Source: Crossaster papposus (Eukaryota > Echinodermata > Asteroidea > Velatida > Solasteridae). Taken from it: DNA of 64,000 bases. Where the stretch lies: positions 1,488,001 through 1,552,000 of the forward strand of contig JBAIAA010000603.1 of assembly GCA_037893245.1 (NCBI GenBank), given 5' to 3'. The notes beneath the pieces were generated by a model. The model was given only the letters and a program-made list of their open reading frames with translations, had not been told where the DNA came from and ran no database searches. Positions 1 through 26,600 of the stretch are shown here, one piece after another. The first letter of the stretch is position 1, and each line of letters opens with the position of its first letter. Made by a program: the position numbers and the translations under genes.

Positions 1-378
1 TCGACGACCTCTGTACGCATATATCGACGACCTCTGTACGCATATATCGACGACCTCTGTACGCATATATCGACGACCTCTGTACGCATATATCGACAAC
101 CTCTGTACGCATATATCGACAACCTCTGTACGCATAATATCGACAACCTCTGTACGCATATATCGACAACCTCTGTACGCATATATCGACAACCTCTGTA
201 CGCATATATCGACAACCTCTGTACGCATATATCGACAACCTCTGTACGCATATATCGACAACCTCTGTACGCATATATCGACGACCTCTGTACGTATATA
301 TCGACGACCTCTGTACGTATATTGATGAGCTCTATACGTATATCGATGAGCTCTATACGTATATCGATGACCTCTGTA
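1..378. repeat. Minisatellite, about 23-bp unit (array 1)
   Basis: About 16 tandem copies of a 23-bp unit containing CTCTGTACGCATATATCGAC, grading into shorter variants (CTCTATACGTATATCGATG) at the right end. The array runs off the left edge, so its full length is unknown. A related 21-bp array lies at 12675-12893, and both are followed by the same unique tail. Confidence 0.95.
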
Positions 379-835
379 CGATTCATCACAACCTGCTACA
401 GTCTATTACGTCTAATAGCGTCAGTACTAGTCAGAACTACTCTATGATTACAGCTGATTTCGGTCGATTACAGCTGATTACAGACGACTGCGCTAATAGG
501 AACATCCTAGAACATCGTAGATATTCAAAGTGATTTGTGACAAAAATAAACCACAATTGGCTGGGAAGGCCACAAATAACTACAAGATGGCGCCACAACT
601 GTGCGCAATTAAGTTACGATCGCATCGCAACTGCCCTACGGTTTAAAAACAATTTGCAGCACTGCAATGAGTTTTGAACAGTTCAAAACTTTCAGGGGAG
701 TTTGCTGACCAGCCAAGATTCATCAGGATTCATCAGGATTCACCAAGTATGTCCACGAATGCACCTGATCTGAATTGTGTAAATTGTGGGCTGTTGTGGT
801 TAAAATCATTATAGTGCGACCTAGGGATTTATGAT
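379..835 (+). repeat. Unique tail of a minisatellite-bearing repeat, copy 1
   Basis: This stretch matches 12894-13310 with moderate divergence. Shared blocks include GATTACAGCTGATTACAGACG-like sequence, AAAATAAACCACRATTGGC, GAGTTACGATCG and GTGCGACCTAGG. Array plus tail therefore make one dispersed element. No coding frame or clear terminal inverted repeat is visible. Confidence 0.75.
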
Positions 836-1058
836 GAGTTTGATTAAATTGGGTGCAGGGTTTGTTATTCTAATCATTCATATCACATAGGAACAAGGAC
901 CATTCCACAGTGAGGGCTTTACTAGTTTGCATACCAAAGTATGGCAGAGGAAGTGGAGGAGTTTTTAACTGTCTCTGAATGATCAAGATAGAAGCATTTG
1001 AAAACATAAATAAAAGCTATCCAATTCAAAATACAGACAAACTTGGCCGAGGACTTAC

Positions 1059-17680
<16,622 letters not shown>

Positions 17681-17699
17681 CTTGAAAATGACCAATCTC

Positions 17700-19050
17700 A
17701 GCTGTGTACAGAGCGTATGGTACAGAGGGACCAGACTAGTGTAATGTATTTGACGACTATGGGCGTTTACAAAACGGAGGCTAGAAGTAGGCTTGGGCTA
17801 GATTTTTGCGGCGCCAGTTTGAAGCCTCATGCCAAACGTTAACGACGGGCTAGGCTACGCGAAGTAGCCCGGGGCTAGATTAACCAAGCCCGAGCCTAGC
17901 CCTAGTCTCAAGCCCCATTTGGTAAACGCCAGCCTCATATCTACTCTAGTTCCTGAACTTCTCATATCCTCAACATTTCCTAAAATCAAAATGTAAACAA
18001 ATTGCGCCATACTGTGAAATTATTTTCCTGACCCTGTCGCCGGCGATGTTGATTTGTTTTGCAATCTATTTCTACACCTTTTGCACCTGTTCCAATCCTA
18101 CTCGACTGAATTTCAATGATCTTCTTGTTATTTTGTGCGTTTCTGCTGGTTGTGCAAAGTTGTAGAACTCACTGAACTGAAAGTTTTGTACTCCAGTGCC
18201 CCATAATAATCAGTATATTAAGTATCAGTATCAATATCACTCACTCATCAGTCACGTCACCAGCGCTTAGCATCACAGGTGAACAGAATAAGACAAGGTA
18301 AGAAAATCTTTGACAACAACCAGAATAAGGCCACGTTCATAACTTTTGCCTAAGTATTACTAGGCCTAAATCTACAGTAAAGTGTAGCGCCAGTAAAGAA
18401 ATAAAGCACCAGCAGTAATTGGCGGATACATGCGCTTTATAAACATTCATTATTATTATTATTTATTATTCATAAATACCTGGGACAGTTTAGGCATTCC
18501 TATTGGTCGAGAGCCCGTCACGTGGCCGGTTTTAAACGGACGATAAAGACATGGCTAGAAGTGTTTAAAACCAGTTGGCAACAAAAGTAGCCCCTGCACA
18601 TGGACAACTCAATGGACATCCTTCTCCGGGCACTTCACTGCTGCGCAGACCATTGTTCTTATCTATTTTGAACCATTCGGGTGCAAAATCCTGTTTTCCT
18701 CCAAATATGACGAATTTAAGAAAAAAAGTCTTCCACTTTTTAAAAAAATTCCATAAGTCGTGCACAAACGCGGTCGCGTCACGTTCGTTCTTTTCCCTTT
18801 GAAAAAAACACGCGCGCGTACGCCATTTAGACGCGGAGGCCTATCCAGTCTATATAATGGAGATCAATGGTAAATACGCTTTATTGCATGTATTGTGACG
18901 TAGAGCGACAGAGGCGGAAACATGTCATTTGACAGTGGCCCGTGAACATGGATAGGGGAAAACACACAGAATGGCGAAACACCGAAATTTACTTGCGACA
19001 ATTTGCCGTGATTTTCGGGGCTTTTTTGGCTGAATTTTACAAAAAAGGTA
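17700..19050. other. Intergenic DNA between DHX40 and the RWD gene, first part
   Basis: No gene is recognised. 18395-18470 reads like a SINE tail (GCGCTTTATAAACATTCATT followed by ATT repeats). Confidence 0.45.
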
Positions 19051-19055
19051 TTTAT

Positions 19056-19212
19056 GAATGGGAATAAATGTGTGTTCGGTCGGTATTAATCACTCTGTTT
19101 AATACCGCTTGGAGTCTGGGTGCTGATAATTACCCTCGCCTTCGGCTCGGGTAATTATCAGCACCCAGACTCCAAGCGGTATTAAACAGAGTGGTTAAAA
19201 CCTCCCGAACAC
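19056..19212. repeat. Large inverted repeat hairpin
   Basis: Arms of about 70 bp run outward to GGGAATAAATGTGTGTTCGG and its complement. The inner 49 bp are almost perfect (AATACCGCTTGGAGTCTGGG on one side), around the loop TCGCCTTCGGCTCG. Probably a foldback MITE. Confidence 0.88.
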
Positions 19213-19815
19213 ACATTTATTCCCTTATTTAAAAAAACAAAAATCTACACTCAGTTTCATTTTCAACAATAGTATGACGTCACAGAAATAGTTTCAACAA
19301 AACTTATTAACGGCAGTACTCGGGTAAAACCCGGACCTCCCGGACCTTGTCGGACATTCCCGGATCCTGCATAAAAAACGTTATTCCTTCAATCATGGAG
19401 GATTCCGCCATGCTTCAATGAAATTTCACTTTATGTAAAAACATAATAAAATACCCAATGTGAATAAATAATAATGGTCAGTACTACTGTTTGTAGTTTC
19501 ACTGTAATATTGCTTATTTTTTATCATTGGCAAACATTAATTTTAAACTATATAGTTTATTTTACTTAAAATCATTTTTTTAAATGCAATTTCATCGATT
19601 TCACAGAAGCTATTCTATGAAGGATCCGGGATAGTCCGACTAGGTCCGGATCCGGTGGGTCTGACTTTCACCCAGACCCAAACTTAACCCGCCTAAATGC
19701 GAAAGTCATTTTTGGCTAGTTGTTCAACAGCACGAACATGGTAAATAATGCACACACTGTCATTCTTGCAGTCGGACATCTGGGAACCTCGTTTATCTTT
19801 CGATTGTTTATGCCA

Positions 19816-21021
19816 TGTGTGTGTGATGTGTGTGTTCTTGACTTCTCCAAGGCGTTCAATAAGGTCGGGCATCGCAGACTTTTGGAAAAACTCAACTGGT
19901 ATGGCATCACTGGTTCAACACATAATTGGATAGCAAACTTCCTGAACAACAGATCACAGGCAATGCTTGTGATGGTTTCACCTCTGGAACTATACCTGTC
20001 ATCTCTGGGGTACCACAAGGGTCAGTTCGTGGGCCGTGCCTCTTCCTTTTTTACATTAATGATATTGCTAGTTGTCTCACTTCAAGAACACGTCTGTTTG
20101 CTGACGACACGATGCTGTCACTTGCAGTAAAGAAGGAAAGTGATACAAATCTTCTTCAGGCTGATCTCAATTTGTTAACTACCTGGGAGAAGACTTGGCA
20201 AATGGAATTTAATCCAGAAAAGTGTGAGGTAATTAGTATCACGCGCAAGAAAAATCCCATCATCTACAAGTACAAATGTACACTCTTCACGGTCACGAAA
20301 TCAAACGCGTGCAATCTTGTAAATGTCTGGGTGTCACCATTACACACGATTTGAAATGGAAGAAGCATATCAATAATATTGCATCTAAAGCCACAACCTC
20401 TTTAAACTTCCTGAGACGTAACCTCAAAGTTTGCAACTCACACATCAAGCAATTAGGGTATAAATCTCTTGTTAGTCCTCTCATGGAAAATAGTTTAGTA
20501 GTCTTGGATCCATACACAAAAAACCTAATAGTAGTCAACTGGAAATGGTGCAAAGGCGGGCAGCAAGATTTGTTCTGAAGCGTCATCATCACACTTCAAG
20601 TGTTGGAGCAATGCTGAAATCTCTTCAGTGGCAAACTCTTGAAGATAGGCGAAGAATTGCAAGACTCGCGATGTTTTCCAAAATTCATTGCGTTTTGGCT
20701 GCTGTCAACATGTCAACTGAGTCCAAGAATCTAGATGCTCCTACCCGAACAGAAAATTCACAAGCCTAACAAAATCCCATCTTGCTCCAGAGAATATTAT
20801 CAGATGTCTTTTTTTCCTCGCACGACAACTCAATGGAACAAGCTCCCCGAGTCTACGATCAAGGCTTGCAACCCTCCAAAGCTTAAACAATTATTAGTTA
20901 ATGGGTCTCCAATGTCAAATCAGTAGGCTATCCACTCCATCCACAAGCAGAGCTCCCAATAATGTGCCTCAGTCTTCAATTATATGAAGTTGTTGCATAA
21001 CTTGGAAGAAGAAGAAGAAGG
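19816..21021 (+). pseudogene. 5'-truncated, frameshifted LINE (CR1/Jockey-type reverse transcriptase)
   Basis: Reverse-transcriptase blocks appear in order across several frames: LDFSKAFNKVGHRRLLEKL (near 19840), SGVPQGSVRGPCLFLFYIND (near 20000), FADD catalytic box (near 20100), MEFNPEKCEV, CKCLGVTITHDLKWKKHI, and QRRAARFVL (20548). The C-terminal SFFPRTTTQWNKLPES lies at about 20808. The DFSKAF/FADD/QRRAARF wording suits the CR1-Jockey group. The frame changes at least three times (about 19950, 20280, 20520). The endonuclease domain is absent. A GAA-repeat tail at 21011-21021 marks the 3' end. It is a dead copy. Confidence 0.88.
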
Positions 21022-21219
21022 GGCCCTTAGCGCGAAGGGAACATTTTGAGATTTAACGCATGTTTCTATGGACGACTCGCCCCTTCGTGACGTCATGCCG
21101 ATCGTGAGAATGACTGTGTTTTATGTGCATAAAGTTTGTGCATTGAACTTGTTGGGATATTTGTGCCGTCAAACTGTAGGCAACACAAGAATATAGACTA
21201 CCGGTAGCATATGGAACTA

Positions 21220-21721
21220 TAGTCTTGGTGCAAGACGTCCCTGCTATCACTCCACCAACTGCTATCACCCACGAACCGCTATCACAGGAACGTCTTGGGA
21301 ATCTTGTGGTGAAAGAGGGCGTGGTCTTACTGAACAAGAAATGCATAATTCAACAAACGGCAATAAAATATTAGCGCACGCGCACTAACAGCAATAAGTG
21401 CATTGGTAATAAGCTGTACAGAATGGTACCGTTCCGCTGAAGTCTTCGCATACAACGTGAACTAAATCATGCAGACGTGCAGGTACTAGACTCATGACTT
21501 GAATGATTCATCGCACGCGCTCATCGGTTATACAAGCTACGTCATAATGTATGCATATGCACACTGAATTCTGCTCGGAATTTCCCGAGCAGAATTCACA
21601 AGATTCCCAAGACGTTCCTGTGATAGCGGTTCGTGGGTGATAGCGGTTGGTGGAGTGATAGCGCCCTCTATTAGCGGAAATTTGTGGAAATACAAAACAG
21701 GGACGTCTTGCACCAAGACTA
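21220..21721. mobile_element. 502-bp foldback MITE with 9-bp target duplication
   Basis: Ends TAGTCTTGGTGCAAGACG and its complement. Flanks 21211-21219 and 21722-21730 are both ATGGAACTA. Long sub-terminal arms (CCACGAACCGCTATCAC near 21270, inverted near 21630) carry GCTATCAC repeats; the right arm has about 40 extra bases. Ends resemble 10179-10502. Confidence 0.92.
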
Positions 21722-21903
21722 ATGGAACTACCATTCAAACACCATTTAGTGCTGAGTCAGTCAACCGTGTCAACAGATGTACCGGTACCATTACAAGTAT
21801 CCGACAACTAAAGAGGATAGTCCAGGCAGATGGTCAAACTCAAACAGATCTAGACAAATACAGTTGTTTTCCTACACATTACCTTTAGTTCTGGATTTGT
21901 TTC

Positions 21904-21942
21904 TACATGTACATGTACATGTACCGGTACATGTACATGTAG
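21904..21942. repeat. TACATG microsatellite with ACCGGT centre
   Basis: ACATGT repeats on both sides of CCGG make a 32-bp perfect palindrome. TACATG runs are common throughout this window. Confidence 0.85.
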
Positions 21943-21994
21943 TTCCAGATCGCTTTAAATAAATACCACCTCTTATTATGGCTTGGTCTCAAAT

Positions 21995-22290
21995 ATATAC
22001 TCATCACAAAAAGTATCAAGACACTTAAAAATGAGCCTATAATTAACGGCCCGAAAGGGTATAGATTATTCGAAGCAAATAACCCAGTGGAGTGCGTAAT
22101 TTGACTACCGGATTATTGATATACGATGTTGTGGAGCGAAGTTATTGTCATTTCAATGGTCGTAGGCCCAGTTTCCAAAGTGACAAACATCCCTATAGAA
22201 GCAGAAACAGAAGCAGAAGCAGAACCTGATCATTCAAACCTGCTTCTATAGAGATGATTATCACTTTTGCAAAGAAACATGCAAGCTTTT
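21995..22290 (-). repeat. Short copy of element E interior
   Basis: Contains CTCATCACAAAAAGTATC, GACACTTAAAAATGAGCC, GATGTTGTGGAGCGAAG and TATTGTCATTTCAATGG, matching in reverse about 47420-47630 and directly 62460-62560 in part. Confidence 0.65.
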
Positions 22291-22299
22291 TGACACACG

Positions 22300-22725
22300 T
22301 ATCTTTTCAATAAAATTTCCAGAAAAAGAATTTTGCCTGGATTTCCGACTTGTACATGACATGTTTAGACGGTTTGTAGAAAATTACGGGAGCCGCAAAA
22401 CCACGATAATATTTTTTCTGCGATTTGTCACTTAATAACGTTTGATTTTGATTATGCCTTTTTGTAATCTACACTTGTATTAACTCATGCATCAATTATT
22501 TGTTGAGTAAAAATAAATCGAAAAGTCTCCAGTATTAACAAATCTGACAAAGACTGATGCACATATATATTTTGTCCTAGTTCCGGATTGCGTGTAAAAT
22601 ACATGCATCAACTACACACGTGCAAGCGATTTCATGTGACGTGTTCTGCGATGGGTCAAAGTCATAGAGTTACATGTTTATTATAGAAACTAGAGAGCGC
22701 ACTTATCACGTGACTCCGTTCCGAC
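22300..22725. other. Intergenic DNA upstream of the RWD gene
   Basis: No repeat or coding frame recognised. The right part (from about 22600) has TCACGTGAC at 22705-22713 and may belong to the promoter of the plus-strand gene. Confidence 0.35.
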
Positions 22726-22729
22726 AAGG

Positions 22730-22747
22730 ATGCATGGATGCCATTTT
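22730..22747 (+). other. Candidate 5' exon end of the RWD-MJ1316-2H gene
   Basis: GGATGCATGGATGCCATTTT is followed by a strong donor GTAAGTG at 22748. Splicing to the acceptor before 23490 would place ATG 22730 in frame with MAEASADQ, adding eight codons. GCCATTTT and TCACGTGAC just upstream are promoter-like. This is inference; without it the ATG at 23493 is used. Confidence 0.3.
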
Positions 22748-23489
22748 GTAAGTGGGCAAAAAGTATGTACCGTAGCTGACATAGCTGACACATCTCTTTC
22801 CCGCGCTGCAAAGAGATGCCGGGATGAGATGCCTAAGACTTTTTCATGCTTTTTTTGCACGTCAACGAGACCAGAATTATCTCTTTTCACAATTAAATAA
22901 TTTCTGAGATAGGGGTGCTGGCAGTTGAACATTAAGCAGTTGAACATATAGCTATACCGAACAGCATCTTTGTTCCCTGAATTTGTCTACAAAAATACAT
23001 TGTTGTTAAAAAAATGTTAACGGATTAACAAAATCCACCATCCTTAGCTTTTGATTTTTTGTTTAAACAATGTTGTTGAAAATGTGTCAACAGGTTTTCT
23101 AAAAATCCACTTGGTACACGTATATCAAACGCGAACGTCAAACAGCCGGTGCTTTACGTAAAAGAGGGACACCATCTTAAAAAATGTGCACCTGATGGAC
23201 CGGCAGCTGAAAATCGCTATACCGAACAATATACCAAACAAAATCTGTGGATCCCGTAATGTTTGTTATAGCGGCTTTTCACTGTACTGAGTCCTCTTAA
23301 TATTTTAGCCTCATGAAACATTTGAAGATTTTTATGAGCTAAATAGTGAGTAAAGTTGGCCTGAATTTTTTCTACATGTTTTTCAGCACTCCTGGTCTCT
23401 GTCTGGGCGACCTCCAAACAAAAATGGGGTTGAGCCCCTAAATGTTTTTGTTTTTTTACTTCACCTTTTTATATTTGATTTTTCCTCAG

Positions 23490-23685
23490 ATTATGGCAGA
23501 GGCATCAGCAGATCAACTTTCTCATTTCTCGGAAGATCTAGCCAGTGAGCTGGAGGCACTACGTGCAATCTTTGGCAGTGAGGGAGAAATTAAAGTCGAG
23601 GAGTTGCCTTTGGGCAGTGAATACTGTTGTGTGGTGCTTGTGAAACCTGAGACTCTGGCTGTGAGCCTGAAGTTCTCCCTACCGG
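23490..23685 (+). CDS. RWD-MJ1316-2H gene, coding exon 1
   Basis: Acceptor TTTCCTCAG before 23490 shows an upstream exon exists. ATG at 23493. Encodes residues 1-65, the first half of the RWD domain (ELEALRAIFG is the typical RWD first helix). Donor CCGG|GTAAGT. Confidence 0.9.
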
Positions 23686-26600
23686 GTAAGTTGACAGTCC
23701 CAGTGGTCATCCCGTGTCAATCACACAAAATCAGAGTATCTCCCATATGACTTGACTCTCATTTACCTGGAAAAATTTCAAGAAACATCGTGGTATACCA
23801 AACTAAAAAAAATTATGTTTCAGCTTGATACCTCTAATGGTTTTTCTGTTCCAGCCTATGAAAGTATGGGTTAAAATTAGCAAGGCGGGACTCTAACCGG
23901 TGAACAGCGCTCTGCCAACTGAGCTATCTTGCCCTATGTTGGCGGTCTCCCAAATTGTCAGTATCTTTGTTCAAGAAATCATAAACACCAGAATGCCGAG
24001 TGGCCAGGGATCATACCAAAGTTTATGATACAACCCAGGAAGCGACATTGTGGGGATCACTCAATGAAGTTTCGACTTTTTATCTTTTAATACACTAAAA
24101 TAAACAACAAGGGTAACTGACTAGGTAAATTTGCATAAATATCAAAGTAAAAATAAAATTCGGCAAGGCGGGATTCGAACCTGCGACCTCCGGGAATACC
24201 AGGTGTGACGACATCTGCACATTGCGAGTTAGTCTTAGCAGCATCTTGTAAGGCCTATACATGTATATTCCCATCCAATGAAGATAAAAAAATTTGGAAA
24301 GCTGATAATTTGAGGCTAGGCTAATTCATGGCCATATTTTCAGATTCTGTGAACAGAAATTAATTACCTTTTTAAATTCTAATGTAATCGACCCCCAAAC
24401 TCCTCATTTTGTGTGTCGTTTAAAAGTAGGATATAAACCTCCACATAGCCATCCTTTAAAAACTGGGCATTTTTGTGTTATTCTTGTGCAAAACGAGTTT
24501 CTAGGGTCACTTTTCTGACCATTTGGGTGTAGTGGCGATTCCATGACAACGTAAATGTATATAGCTGCGGCGATGCTGCTATATATCTTGCAGACATTTT
24601 ATTAGAGTGGCATGGAACCTCGATTCCCAGTGTGATATCAGTTGTGTTTTTAATTATCTGTTTGCGGCACCATGCAGTCTGATGCCGTCACCACGCTAAA
24701 TATACAAGATACAGCCCAGAATATCATGACGGCTGGAAATGCATGAATACCTCAAAATATTTGCCAGGTCAAATGTAAACAATTACGTGCTTTTTCTTCT
24801 TCTCGGGATTGGTTGGCTTTCTTTTCAAAATATGTTTGAAATAGGATAAAAACATTCAGGGCATTCAGGTGATTTCAGGACATACATGTAGTGCCCTTTT
24901 AAGGCAAAGCAACTGTCTATGATGACTTTATTATTATGACTTATTTAGGAGAAAAAATATCTTGCCGCTGTGTGATATCGGTCTTGAATTCAATGCACTA
25001 TTTGTGGCACCAGTCTGACGCTTTTACCCGCGTCTATTATACGAGACACAGCCCATAATTCCATGATGGCTGTAAATTCGTATACGGATAACCCAACATT
25101 TTCGCCGCGTCAAATGTAAACATGTTTTTTTTTTATCATTTCTCAGGAACGGTAAGACATTAGGTTGTTTTCTTTAAACCAGATGTTTAAAAAGTAAATA
25201 ATCCAAAACATATAAAAAAATTAGGATTTCAGGACTTACGCCCTTTAAGATAGATCTACAATTGTTTTAAGGATTACTTCTCTACTCGCCAACACTACAT
25301 GTGGGTGAACAATCACCTTAGCTTTGGGTAACCATATATATTTTTGTTTTAGAAAGCCTCAATCGTAAATAAAAATGCCATCCCAAGTACCATACATTTA
25401 TGATTTGTGGTTTTTTTTTAAAACAGACACTTACCCCGACAAAAGTCCAAAGATTGAGATTCTATCAAACGAGAAGAACGTCAAACTACCGAGTGGCGAC
25501 CCACTCTTAACTGAGCTTCTGCATCTGCTGTATCAGTCAGCGCAGAAGTCCGGTGGAGTACCAGTGATGTTTGCGCTGATTGACATTGCCATGGAATGGC
25601 TAGATGGGCAGAGTTTAGGAGAAGAGGTGGCGGATAAAGATGATGATGAACAAGAGGAATCAGGTACTTATGTGTGTTCATCTTTCACGAAATGCTAAGA
25701 CGCGTCTTAGGAAGAGCAACTCGTCCTAACTCGCGACTCGTCCTAGGATTGATTTTATCAAAGTTAAGACGCGTTCAACACTTCCTAACTTTCATAGCAA
25801 CGTGGCTGAACTCATCTTAACTTTAGATCGGTCGGAGTGTCATCCTATATCATGAATACCTGCATCAATTTGTATATCGTCTGTAAATCATTGCATTATT
25901 TCTTGTTAAAGATGAATGTTCGGCCTAGAGTTTTTGATAATGTATTTAGTTTTAGAAACATGAATTATTTATACACCAACAACTAGTCGACTCTGTACGT
26001 GACTGTATTATGCAGAGTAGTTGTAGTTCGTGTTCTATGCACGCGCGCGCACGCTGGAGATTTGCGTGTTTCTTTTCAACGACTGTTTCCTCTAGCGGTA
26101 AAAACAAACATGAAACAGCCATAAAATTGGTAGTTGATGCATTTTTCCTAAGATGGGTTTAGTGAAATCTAGCTTAGGATACGTCTTAGCCAAGATTGAG
26201 CTTAAAGCTGGGGCTCGTCCTAAAGTCTTAAGATATTTAAAGGTAATGTAGGATACACCATTGGTAATTGCTTTAATTATGAGAAATGGGTGGATTTGGG
26301 GGGTTGTATACATAGTAAATATCGTTTAACTGACCTGTCGGAAGTTTTACAATCATAGATGCTGAGAAAAGCAAGAAATACATGTAGGTTGTTTGTTTGC
26401 AACCGGCGTCAGGCAGTGGTTCTTATGTTGTTCTTGTTTGAATTTTGTTTTAGAAAAAAAGTTTTTGGAACAATTTCAGGATATCTGGCGCAATCCTTTT
26501 GCTGGATGCCTACAATCATTATTTACTTTAAAAAAAGTTATTTGGTTTGGTTTGGGGGCACCCAACAGTGGAGTGTTCAGAAAAAAAAATCGACCTTAAA

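Noticed and set aside
1-378. CRISPR-like repeat array
   Set aside because: Units are contiguous without variable spacers and the DNA is eukaryotic; a minisatellite.
18575-18802. 75-codon plus-strand frame
   Set aside because: No recognisable domain, and a comparable frame lies on the other strand over the same bases.
23870-23940. Candidate tRNA on the minus strand
   Set aside because: The same sequence with a non-tRNA body recurs several times; a SINE, not a tRNA gene.
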